Assembly (NCBI GenBank): GCA_963781785.1
Contig: CAWAHD010000005.1
Span: forward strand, 3,600,796-3,664,795
Length of the DNA stretch: 64,000 bases
Direction of reading: 5' to 3'
Source: CAWAHD01 sp963781785
Lineage (GTDB): Bacteria; Planctomycetota; Planctomycetia; Isosphaerales; Isosphaeraceae
Part shown: piece by piece, positions 38,347 through 47,585 of the stretch
How the letters are laid out: the number at the start of each line of letters is the position of its first letter
Position numbering within the stretch: the first letter of the stretch is position 1
Translations under genes and position numbers: made by a program
Notes under the pieces: model-generated
The model's database searches: none
Told to the model about the DNA's origin: nothing
What the model saw: the letters and a program-made list of their open reading frames with translations, nothing else

Positions 38347-40320
38347 TCACTTCCCGGGATCGGTCCCACCAGCACCCGTTTTCGCCGATTGCCCGCCGGA
38401 GAGATCCCATATCAAAGCGGTCGTATCGTCGCTGCCGGATGCCAGTTTTGTGCCGTCAGGAGAGAACGCCAAGCAACCAACCCGCGCCTGATGCCCGACG
38501 AAGCTGCGCCGCTGATGCATCGAGGCGGTCTCCCAGAGTCGGATCGCGCTGGCATCCGCCGTCGCCAACATTCGGCCATCGGGGGAAAAGGCGGCCGCCG
38601 CAGTCCAGGCGATTTGCTCGATTTTCCGTTTGTCCTTACCAGTCATCGCATCGATCAACAGGAAGCACTTGTGCCCATTGGCGGCGAGCAGCCGGCCGTC
38701 GGCCGAGATCGCCAGAATGGAAGCGTCGCTGTCGGTGGACCGCAGTTCCTTTCCGGTCCGCGCATCCCAAATGACGATCGGCCCCGTGCGTTTTTTGCTG
38801 TCGACGGCGATGGTTCGGCCATCGCGGGCCACCGCGAAGGGCAAGTCACGTCGAAAGCTGGATGAAAGGGGATCGGGACCCTTCGTGAAGTGCTGCGGTA
38901 AAAGCTTGCCGGTCGATGCGTCCCAAACGGTCAATTGTGCGTTAACATCGCAAACCAAGAGCGGCGGCTCGCCTGCCAGGAAGTCGATCCAGCTATTGGT
39001 GGGATTGGTTTCCACAGCGAGCTTTTGTATCCGCTTCGCGGTCCTGACGTCCCACAGGCTGACCGAATCGTCTTCGGCCGTCGTTGCCAACGTGCGGCCG
39101 TCCGGCGAAAATGCGACCGAACCTGCTTTCCCCTGGAAATCCTTGAGGGGTTTGCCGGTTGACGCGTCCCAAAGCCGGAATTCAGATTCCGCACTGGCCG
39201 TCACCAGGCTCTTGCAGTCCGGCGAAAACTCCACGCGGCGTACGGGCAGAGCATGCCCTGCGAAGGGAGCCACCGCAGCGCCGGTTTTCAGGTCGAACAG
39301 CCGAACTTCGTGGTCATCGGTGATCGCGGCGACCCGTTTTCCGTCGGGCGTCATGGCCAGGTGATGCATCTCGGCCGGCATGGGGAAATGCCGTTTTTCT
39401 CTGCCGTCGGCCGTATCCAATACGCTAAGTTCCTGCCGAATCGTGTACAGTTCCGATCCGTCAGGTGAAAACGCGATTGAGGCTGATACATCATTTCTGG
39501 GAGTCGTATGCCAACGCTCCTTGCCCGACGTCAGGTCCCACAAGTAGATCGCGCCCGTGAATGTCCCGCAGGCCAACAGTTTGCCATCCCGCGAGAAAGA
39601 AACCGTCAAGCCGTAATTCTCGGCAATCGAAAACCGCGTCGACTCTTTGCCCGACGATAAATCCCAAACGCGAACCGTGCCATCCATCGCACACGACGCG
39701 AGCTGCTTGCCGTCCACGGACGAAGCGATTCGAAAGATCCGCGCTCGGTGGCCCTTGAGCAACGTTCCCGCTTCACCGCTTGGGACCTTGAACAGTCGAA
39801 TGTCTCTGCCGTTTTCATCCGCAGCCAGTGTTTTGCCCGGGCCGACGAAAGTGATCGTCGTATCCCCGATGGAGTCGTCTCTTCCATCTTTTATCGAAAT
39901 GCGTTGGCCGGTAGCCATGTCCCAGACCGCCGTCTTGCCGTCGCCGCCGCCCGAAGCAAACAGGGATTCGTCGGCGGAGAACGCGACGGTGCGGACGACA
40001 TGAGCATGGGCGTTCAGGCGATGTAGCGCCTGGCCGGTCGTGGAATCGAATATCACGAGCGGACTGCCCATCGGCGGACCAAAGCAGGATCCGCCCACCG
40101 CCAGGTATCGGCCAGTGGGCGAGCAAGTCAGCGAGTAGGCCTTGCCGCCCAGACGAAAACGAAGCGTGCCGATTCGAGCCAGCGCGCCCTCCGGCAGTTC
40201 GTCGTCGTGCTGTTCTGTCTTGGGAGCATTTTGCTGCACGAAACTACGATCAGTCGTGCTGAGAATCAGTGCAAGGACAGCCAGTGTTGGCGAGACAGGT
40301 CGAAAGCATCGCGAGAACAT
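38347..40320 (-). CDS. WD40 repeat protein with N-terminal signal/anchor
   Basis: 657 residues from ATG 40320, where GGGA lies upstream and a hydrophobic signal follows (PVSPTLAVLALILS). The same frame stays open to 40779, but that part belongs to a mobile-element fragment. About ten WD repeats follow, for example VRTVAFSADESLFASGGGDG, VRRVEFSPDCKSLVTASAES, GSVAFSPDGRTLATTAEDDS and LAFSPDGTKLASGSDD, many ending WD or LWD. They would form one or two beta-propellers outside the cytoplasm. It has no kinase domain, unlike many planctomycete WD40 fusions. The ligand is unknown. It is intact. Confidence 0.85.
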   Translation of the reverse strand: MFSRCFRPVSPTLAVLALILSTTDRSFVQQNAPKTEQHDDELPEGALARIGTLRFRLGGKAYSLTCSPTGRYLAVGGSCFGPPMGSPLVIFDSTTGQALHRLNAHAHVVRTVAFSADESLFASGGGDGKTAVWDMATGQRISIKDGRDDSIGDTTITFVGPGKTLAADENGRDIRLFKVPSGEAGTLLKGHRARIFRIASSVDGKQLASCAMDGTVRVWDLSSGKESTRFSIAENYGLTVSFSRDGKLLACGTFTGAIYLWDLTSGKERWHTTPRNDVSASIAFSPDGSELYTIRQELSVLDTADGREKRHFPMPAEMHHLAMTPDGKRVAAITDDHEVRLFDLKTGAAVAPFAGHALPVRRVEFSPDCKSLVTASAESEFRLWDASTGKPLKDFQGKAGSVAFSPDGRTLATTAEDDSVSLWDVRTAKRIQKLAVETNPTNSWIDFLAGEPPLLVCDVNAQLTVWDASTGKLLPQHFTKGPDPLSSSFRRDLPFAVARDGRTIAVDSKKRTGPIVIWDARTGKELRSTDSDASILAISADGRLLAANGHKCFLLIDAMTGKDKRKIEQIAWTAAAAFSPDGRMLATADASAIRLWETASMHQRRSFVGHQARVGCLAFSPDGTKLASGSDDTTALIWDLSGGQSAKTGAGGTDPGK

Positions 40321-40692
40321 GAGGATTTCCCACCAAGTAATTGAACACCTCTCGCTGAACACGACCGGGAGAATTGCGATGGCTCTGTGAGAGCGGTCAT
40401 GATCATTCACCCACTTCCGATCACGATAATCCAAGTACGACGTGTTCTGCAAAGGGCGGTCGTACCGGTGGCCTTTTCTCTTCTGCCTCGGATCGTCGTT
40501 CCGTTCCCGCTTGTGTCTCGGTGGCGGAACGGGGAGCGCACCGATGATCTCGCTCAGACCCCCTTTGAGCACGAAACACTCTTCTGTGGCGAGCCTCAAC
40601 GACGTTGCCCGCGAAGCCTCGTCAAGCTCTCGATGTTTCCGGGCAATCTTCTCGTCCATTTCCGCCCTCAACGCCGCGGCCTTGAGCGACTT

Positions 40693-40752
40693 CCCTGCCA
40701 TGACGCAAACCTTGATAATCTTCTTGTGGAGGTCGACGCCGATCGAGCTCAT
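40693..40752 (-). mobile_element. IS110-family transposase N-terminal fragment
   Basis: MSSIGVDLHKKIIKVCVM, starting at ATG 40752, matches the first beta strand and Asp of IS110 DEDD transposases (typical IGVDLHK start). The following residues in this frame do not continue the family, and the frame runs on into the WD40 gene. It is a short relic, so confidence is limited. Confidence 0.45.
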
Positions 40753-40834
40753 CGCAGGGCCCCGAGTTTGGGGGAGCAAAATGTGGGTGTCTTGATACCC
40801 AGGGTGACGCGGCGAATTCCTGGGTGTCTGGAAT

Positions 40835-41060
40835 GAATGGCACGAGGTTAAGCGGAAGTTCTAACCTTTTAATGAGTTGCGGCAAGAACTCTCGGATCTC
40901 TTCCGGTCGAGCTTTCATATCACAAGTCGTCAATGATCGATGCGCCCTTGAAAACAAGGGCTCCACATGAAGCACGCCGACGATCCGCCCGATGAGTCCG
41001 AAATCTCGCATTTCACAAGCTCAAATGAACAAGCAGCTTACGAATAACCTCGTGCCATTC
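40835..41060. repeat. 16-bp perfect inverted repeat bounding about 194 bp
   Basis: GAATGGCACGAGGTTA at 40835-40850 is the exact reverse complement of 41045-41060. The pair encloses a short AT-richer stretch without a gene, like a small non-autonomous element or a solo IS remnant. Each copy sits next to a TGTCTGGAAT string. Confidence 0.6.
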
Positions 41061-41416
41061 GTGTCTGGAATCGCGAGTTTAACCGTTCACAATTTGCCCC
41101 GACCACGACGGCGATGAGACGGCGAACCACGTCAAGGCTTTGATCCGCATGTTTGGGTGTCTTGCCTTTGGCTGTCTTCTTAAACGCGTTGAGGGATTCA
41201 AATCCACGACATCCTGCATGAAATCGAAGAACCGAGGGCGTGGCGTTAGCGTAGAAGCGGATAGAGGGTTGGCACCGACCGGCACGAACGGCGGGTCCGA
41301 CCCTGGCGAAATGGGGATGATTGCATCCAGGAGCGATTGCTACTCAAGCGCAGCATCCATGCGGCTAAACGCTGGATAGCACACTTGGGCGTTGCACCTC
41401 ATAGTGGGAGGCGGCC

Positions 41417-43445
41417 ATGAAATCCCAACTCAGGACCTTCGTGACTTTTCTGATGGTTTTTCTGACGTCTCTCGGTGCCGGCGCGGGCATGGTGGAAGCT
41501 GCCCATGGTGGCGGCGGGCACGGTGGCGGCGGGCACGGTGGCGGTGGCCATGGCGGCGGCGGGGGTGGCTTCCGTGGCGGGGGTGGCGGGGGTGGCTTCC
41601 GTGGCGGTGGCTTTGGAGGTGCCCGAATGGGCGGTGGCGGGTTTCGTCCCGGTGGAATGATGCGCGCGCCTGCAATGGGGGCGCCCGCGGGTTCGCGCCA
41701 GGGGGAATGGGGCGCGGAATGGCAATGCCGCGCTCGAGCGGCATGGGCGCTCGCTACGGCCTGGGTGCCCGGGCACCGATCAACATGGGAGCTCGGACCG
41801 GCGGAATGCGCATGGGTGGCTACGGGACGACCGGCCGTGGCATGACCGGGGCGCGCAATGCCTACGGCATCGGTGCTCGGCCATCGATTAACTCCGGTAT
41901 GATGGCCAGGAATCCCTATGGTCTCGGCGGTCGAGCGCCGATCAACACGGCTGCTCGTTTCGGCACATCATCCGGCTTGGGCCGGACAGGGCTCAATGCC
42001 ACATCCCTGAATCGCAGCGGGCTCTCCAATAATGGTCTCTCCGGCAACCGGGGCAATTACGGCGGGGCCGGCTCTGGTTACGGGGGATATGGGCGCGGCG
42101 CTGGTTACGGGGGATATGGGCGCGGCTCCGGATACGGGGGATACGGGCGCGGCTCCGGATACGGGGGATATGGGCGCGGTTATGGTGCTGGGTATGGCAA
42201 CGCCGGGTACGGGTATGGCGGATTGGGGGGTTACGGGCTTGGCGGCCTCGGATACGGCGGCCTCGGATACGGCGGCTTCGGGTCCGGTTTATTGCTGGGG
42301 AGCCTGCTCGGCTTCGGGCTCGGCGGTTTCGGTGGCGGGTACGGTGGGTATGGTGGCTACGGCGGGTACGGCGGTGGATATGGCGGATACGGTGGCGGCT
42401 ATGGCGGGTATGGTGGGTACGGCTACGGCGGCTATGCGCCATGGATGTATGGCTCGTCGCTCTATGACTGGGGATACTCGAATTATTACAACCCGTACTA
42501 TGGAACCGGGTATGGCTTGGGGAGTATGGCTGCCGTGCAGCCGAGTTCCTACGACTATTCCCAGCCGATCAGCACCACGAGCCCGGCACCTCAGCCTGGA
42601 ATCGTTGACCAAGCGGTTACGAGCTTTGATTCGGCCCGCGACGCTTTCAGGAGCGGCGATTACGCCCGGGCTCTGACACTGGTCGACCAGGCGATCAAAG
42701 AGATGCCCAACGACTCGGTGCTGCACGAGTTCCGGGCGTTGACCTTGTTCGCTTTGCAGCGCTACGACGAGGCGGCGGCGGCGCTCTATCCCGTGCTCTC
42801 AGTCGGGCGGGGCTGGGACTGGACGACCCTCGCCGGCTTCTATCCCAGTACGTCGGTTTACACCGGCCAGCTCCGTGCGCTGGAGAATTACTGCGATCAG
42901 AACGCCGGATCGTCCTCCGCCCAGTTCGTGCTGGCGTACCAGTATCTGACGGAAGGATACAACGACGCCGCACTCCAGCAGCTCAAGCGAGTCGTCGCTC
43001 TGCAGCCCAAGGACACGCTCTCGGCGAGCTTGATTCGACAGCTTGACCCGACTGCCAAGACGACCTCCGCGTCGGGATCGGCTCAGCCCGCGTCATCGCC
43101 GCCGGCGCCTGGTGCGAGACGGCTCGTCCCGACCGTTCACAGGTCGGCAGTGCCCGCGAAGGAAGGGCGCTTGGAGGGTGTATGGAGCGCAAAGCCAGAT
43201 GAGCAGACTTCCGTAACGCTGACTTTCCAGGACGCGGGGCACTTCACCTGGAAGGTCGCCCATCAGGGACAGAGCCGGGCGCTCCAGGGAAAGATGGTCT
43301 ACGGAAACGGGATCTTGACGCTGACCCAGGAGCAAGTGCTCCCATTGTGGGTAACGTGACCTGGCAGGACGAGACGCATTTCACCTTCAAAGTGCCCGGC
43401 GCCGGTCCGGAAGACCCGGGGCTTGCCTTTGCCAAGTCTTCCTGA
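41417..43445 (+). CDS. secreted glycine/tyrosine-rich TPR protein, two frameshifts
   Basis: The start is ATG 41417 with GGAGG upstream. A signal peptide (SQLRTFVTFLMVFLTSLGAG) is followed by HGGGGHGGGG and FRGGG repeats. The frame slips near 41690, then long Gly/Tyr/Arg repeats run to about 42500, including four exact 9-residue GYGGYGRG[AS]-type units. A TPR region follows (DAFRSGDYARALTLVDQAIK, LTLFALQRYDEAAAALYPVL), then a beta-rich C-terminal domain (KEGRLEGVWSAKPDEQTSVT). A second slip near 43340 restores VTWQDETHFTFKV and a stop at 43443. It is probably an exported, surface- or envelope-associated protein. The domain mix resembles planctomycete exported TPR proteins; the function is unknown. 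Confidence 0.75.
42076..42183 (+). repeat. four tandem 27-bp units encoding GYGGYGRG-type repeats
   Basis: Four consecutive 27-base units differ at only a few bases and encode nine residues each (GYGGYGRG plus Ala, Ser or Tyr). They lie within a longer Gly-Tyr-rich tract and are likely to vary in copy number between strains. Confidence 0.85.
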
Positions 43446-43481
43446 GGCCTGGCCGGAGAGCCAACTGTAGAAGAGGGCGAG

Positions 43482-43739
43482 CTACGGGCGCCAGGCCGCG
43501 GCTCGCCTCGTGCACAAAAAGGGAGTGACCTGTGTTCGGCCGCCAGCTAGCCGAGCGAGGGCCAAATGCCGACTGGCCGAGCTAGGCCGGAGGCTATTGT
43601 AGAGCACGTTGGCACAGAGCATCTCCAGCCGGCCGACCGCGCGGCCGAGCAGAGTCCGAACGATCGGATCGGCCGGCCAATCCTCGGCAAGCGCGTCGAG
43701 GTAGCGCTCTAAGACGGCAGTAGTGCGACCTTCGTTCAT
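43482..43739 (-). pseudogene. remnant of ECF-type sigma factor N-terminus
   Basis: The minus-strand ATG 43739 opens MNEGRTTAVLERYLDALAED, then PADPIVRTLLGRAVGRLEML and CANVLYNSLRP. This matches, as I recall it, the opening of a planctomycete ECF sigma group (RTTAVVQRYLDAL, then AVRRLHxLCATLLxRSYPRL). After about 55 residues similarity stops and the rest (RHLALARLAGGRTQVTP) is unrelated. The DNA-binding regions 2 and 4 are absent. It is a truncated relic next to the glycine-rich gene. Confidence 0.45.
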
Positions 43740-44020
43740 CGGAGGCGCCCGAGCGCACAAGTCCGGTATGGCCTTGGATCGCAACACGTCCCGTGTCCAT
43801 GGGCCGCGCCCAGTTCATTGGTCGGGGTGAAGACCGATCACGGGAATCGCATCAACCTGTCGAGCAGGACCCCAAACCGTGGCCACCTGATGCGCGGGGC
43901 AGTACCATCATGGAAATCACAGCGGGACCCCCGTCGGGGTGTGCTTACGACGTTTGGCGCGGCTCCCTACGGGGCCGACGGACGCGACATCTGCAAACTC
44001 CCCGGTGCAGTGAGGTGAAC

Positions 44021-44620
44021 ATGATCGTCCCGAATCTTTCGACGGAAGACCTGAAGAAATTGCCTCTCCGGGCGATCGTCGCCCTGGCCGCCCGCTGCGC
44101 CCGGCGGGTGGAATCCCTCAGCCTTCTGCCCGATGGCCATCCGGACAGGGATCGGTGCCGGACGGCCATCGACGGTGCGATCCGCCTGGCGGCGGACTTC
44201 GCGAGGGGCTCGCCCTGCCGGGACGTGCCCACCGTGATCCGGGATGTCGAGGCTTGTCGGGCGATCGCGCAGGGCGAGTCCATGCGCGAGACGGCGGTCG
44301 GCGCGGTCGTGTGGACGTCCCACGCGGCCGCGGCGGCGATGGAAGGCCTCGGTCTGCGCGACGAGCCGGCGGAAGTCAGCCTGATGGGCACGCGACTGCC
44401 AAACCCCTTCCCGCAACTGGCGAACTTGGCGGCCGACCTGGCGGCGCGGGACGCCTTCACTGCGGCCGTGGATGCGGCCGTCGCGGCCGGCTTCGGGGAC
44501 GAGTTCATCAACGGGGCCTTGCAAGATTATCAGTCGCTCCTGAAACTCGGGCTGGGCCGCTATCCCGAGGCCGGCCAGACGATCGACCCCTCGCCGGGGG
44601 GGCCGCTCGGAGAGCTGTAG
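44021..44620 (+). CDS. hypothetical helical protein upstream of glgX
   Basis: 199 residues from ATG 44021 with GAGGTG just upstream; the frame opens at 43793 without a start signal. The sequence is mostly alpha-helical with Ala-rich repeats (IVALAARCARRVESLSLLPD, AAVDAAVAAGFGDEFINGAL). There is no signal peptide or membrane segment. I do not recognise the family. It lies about 65 bases before the glycogen debranching gene on the same strand, so co-transcription is plausible. It is intact. Confidence 0.6.
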   Translation: MIVPNLSTEDLKKLPLRAIVALAARCARRVESLSLLPDGHPDRDRCRTAIDGAIRLAADFARGSPCRDVPTVIRDVEACRAIAQGESMRETAVGAVVWTSHAAAAAMEGLGLRDEPAEVSLMGTRLPNPFPQLANLAADLAARDAFTAAVDAAVAAGFGDEFINGALQDYQSLLKLGLGRYPEAGQTIDPSPGGPLGEL

Positions 44621-44685
44621 GCTACGATCCCTCGATTCGAGACCTCCACGATCCTCCCAGGGGCCGGCAGCGTCCGGCGATCTCC

Positions 44686-46817
44686 ATGACAGCGGAAACC
44701 GCTCTTATCGCGGCGAATCAGCAGGCACGCCGCGGTCAGGCTCATCCCCCGGCGGCGATCGTCTCCCGGTCCCAAGGAGAGATCCTGCCGCCGGGAGCCT
44801 CATGGATCGAGGCGGAGCAAGCTTACAACTTCTCGCTCTACGCCAAGCACGCCGAGAGCGTGGTGCTGCTGCTATTCGCCGAGGACGACTTCGAGAGCCC
44901 GCTCCTGGAATTCCGCCTGGATCCGCGGGTGAACAAGACCTGGGTGATGTGGCATTGCCAGCTCGGCGGGGACGTCGGCGCGGCCCGGTACTACGCCTAC
45001 CGGATCGACGGGCCCCGCGCGGCCGGCCCGGGGATGTGGCACGCATACGATCCGGAGAAAATCCTGCTCGACCCCTGCGCGAAGGAGGTCTTCTTCCCGC
45101 CGGGGTTCGATCGCGAGGCCGCGAGGCGGCCGGGCTCGAACCTGGGGAAAGCGCCCTGGGTGTCCTGCCGCGCCGAGGTCCGGACCCCGGCCCGGTTGGC
45201 CACCGGCCGCCGCGACCTCGGCCGGATACCGCGATCATCTACGAGATGCACGTCCGCGGCTTCACGCGGAATCCCAACAGCGGCGTCCCGCCCGAGCGCA
45301 GAGGCACGTTCGCCGGTGTGATCGACAAGATTCCCTACCTGAAGGAGTTGGGAATCACCATGGTCGAGCTGCTCCCCGTGCAGCAGTTCGACCCGCAGGA
45401 AGGCAATTACTGGGGCTACATGCCTCTGAACTTTTTCGCGCCGCACGCCGGCTATGCGTCGGATGCCCGTGAAGCCCGCGACGAGTTCCGCACGATGGTC
45501 CGCGCCCTGCACGCGGCGGACATCCAGGTCGTCGTCGACGTCGTCTACAACCACACGGCCGAGGCAGGTCCGGACGGGCCCACTTACAGCTACCGCGGAA
45601 TCGACAACGTCTCCTTCTACCTGATGTCCGACGACCCGCGGACGATGTACCGCGACTACACCGGCTGCGGCAACACTCTGGCATGCGCCAGCATCTGCAC
45701 CTGGACGTTGATCCTCGAGAGCCTGCGCTACTGGGTGACCGAGATGCACGTCGACGGCTTCCGTTTCGACCTGGCCTCCGTGCTGGGCCGCGGTCCCGGC
45801 GGGACGCTCGAGACCGCCGATACTTCGCTGCTGGCTGCCATCCGCGCCGACCCGGTCCTGCGCCACGTCCACCTGATCGCCGAGCCCTGGGATGCCGGCT
45901 GGGCCTATCAGCTCGGGACCCAGTTCCCCGGACCGGGTTGGTGCCAGTGGAACGGCCGGTTCCGCGATGACGTCCGCCGGTTCGTCCGCGGCGATCCCGG
46001 GCTGGTCGGGGCGCTCATGCTCCGGTTTTACGGCAGCGACGACCTGTTCCCCGATAACCCCCGCGAGGCACACCGGCCTTTCGAGACCGTGAATTACGTC
46101 ACGTGCCACGACGGCTTCAGTCTCTACGACGCTGTCTCGTACAACGAGAAACGCAACTGGCCCAACGGCCACGGCAACACCGACGGGGCCACTGATAACC
46201 TGAGCTGGAACTGCGGCTGGGAAGGAGACGAGGATGTGCCCGCCGCGGTGATGGACCTGCGCCAGCGGCAGGCGAAGAACTTCTTCTGCCTCCTGATGCT
46301 GGCCAACGGATTGCCGATGTTCGCCGCCGGCGACGAGTTCCTGCGGACTCAGCGCGGCAACAACAATCCCTACAACCAGGACAACGAGACAACCTGGCTC
46401 GACTGGTCGCGCCTCGAACGGCATGCCGACCATTTTCGCTTCGCGAAGCGGATGATCGCCTTCCGCAAGGGTCATCCGAGTCTCGGCCGCGTGTGCTTCT
46501 GGCGCGAGGATGTGCGCTGGTACGGCATCGGGCCGGACGTCGACCTGTCGCACGAATCGCACAGCCTCGCCTATTGCTTGCACGGCGCGTCCCGGGGTGA
46601 CCGCGACGTCTATGTCATGATCAACGCGTACCACGAGCCGCTCGACTTCAGCATCCAGGAGAGCCCTGCGGGCGGCTGGCGCCGTGCGATCGACACAGGG
46701 CTCGATAGCCCCCTCGACATCGCGGACCCAGGCGAGGAGGCCGCGGTGGCCTCGCTGCGATACCGGGTCCTGCCACGCTCGGTCGTGGTCCTCGTGGGAG
46801 GAGACGGCTCTGCGTGA
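44686..46817 (+). CDS. glgX: glycogen debranching enzyme GlgX (GH13 isoamylase type), one frameshift
   Basis: The start is ATG 44686. The N-terminal CBM48-like part has YNFSLYAKHAESVVLLLFAE, GMWHAYDPEKILLDPCAKEV. The frame slips near 45190, then DTAIIYEMHVRGFTRNPNSG opens the GH13 barrel. Conserved regions are DVVYNHTAE, the nucleophile Asp in VDGFRFDLAS, the acid Glu in LIAEPWDAG and VTCHDGFSLYD. A local oddity is LACASICTWTLILESLRYW, where an NCNHP-type segment is expected, possibly a compensated pair of indels. It hydrolyses alpha-1,6 branches of glycogen. The joined length (about 710) is normal. Confidence 0.92.
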
Positions 46818-46900
46818 CGACCCGGTGGAATGGATAGCCCGGCGGGCTCGTTCGCTCCCGTTCCACCATTGCGAACCCAACCCAAGGAGAACCGATCGTC

Positions 46901-47353
46901 ATGACTATCGGATAGGACCGACCGCTCTAGGCGCTGCCCTTCGATCATCGGGGGACGTTCCCAAAGAATATGTTCGGCTGGCACGGGACGCTGACCGCCG
47001 CACAGGCCGGGCAGATCACCGCCATGAAGCTCGTCATCTACGATGGCTTCAAGGAAGGATTGTCGGACTACCTGCATGCTCGTGGCCGCAGCCACTTCAT
47101 GTTCGAACTGCTGGTGCCCCCGACGCCAGGGCAGCTCAGCCGATCCGGCGGCGACAAGAAGGATTACGATCGGGGCCTTCGGCCCGGGCTGATGGTGCAG
47201 GCGATCACGGAGCTGCAGGCCACGGGGACCGAGCCGGATGTCTGGAAGGAGGTTGCAGTATCATATCGTGGGGCACTGGTTTTACATCGCCCCGGACGAG
47301 GTGAACTCTCGCGCCGTCCTCGCCGTCTCGAGATCTTGTTCACGCTGCAATAA
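46901..47353 (+). pseudogene. DUF2090 (IolC C-terminal-like) gene with two in-frame TAG codons and internal deletion
   Basis: The ATG at 46901 has AAGGAG upstream. The frame reads MTIG, TAG, DRPL, TAG, then ALPFDHRGTFPKNMFGWHGT. Both amber codons fall where DUF2090 proteins normally have Tyr (TAC to TAG changes). The frame is then open. KLVIYDGFKEG joins directly to LSDYLHARGRSHFMFELLVP, skipping roughly 100 residues of the barrel, and continues GGDKKDYDRGLRPGLMVQAI to VWK before diverging. DUF2090 is an aldolase-like barrel seen fused to or near IolC. With nonsense codons and an in-frame deletion it is a decayed gene. Confidence 0.6.
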
Positions 47354-47585
47354 TCCGACGCCACGAGCGCCGGACCGCTCCTGATCCCGCCGCTGGCTGG
47401 ATGAGAAAACATTGGCTCGCGGTCATTGACGACAGACTGAGCAGGCCGCTAACATGTTGGTTGATTCACTCGCGACGGGTGAACCGGAATGGCTATGGCG
47501 GCCTCATCACGCGAACCAGCGCGTGGGGGGCTTTTTTCATGCGCATCGGCGAACGGGCAAGCGCGCAGCCCTTGGGAGTGTTACC

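Larger units (their letters stand above)
40321..41416. other. gene-poor stretch with mobile-element debris
   Basis: About 1.1 kb without an intact gene. It contains an IS110-like N-terminal fragment, a 16-bp inverted repeat pair, and several short ORFs on both strands that I could not assign. One is a minus-strand piece, MRDFGLIGRIVGVLHVEPLF, with natural composition. Confidence 0.5.

Noticed and set aside
42076..42183. CRISPR-like array
   Set aside because: The 27-bp units are directly abutting without spacers and encode Gly-Tyr repeats in frame.
46901..46972. Possible TAG recoding (for example pyrrolysine or suppressor tRNA)
   Set aside because: Only this one gene has in-frame TAG at conserved positions, it also carries a large deletion, and other genes in the window end with TAG.
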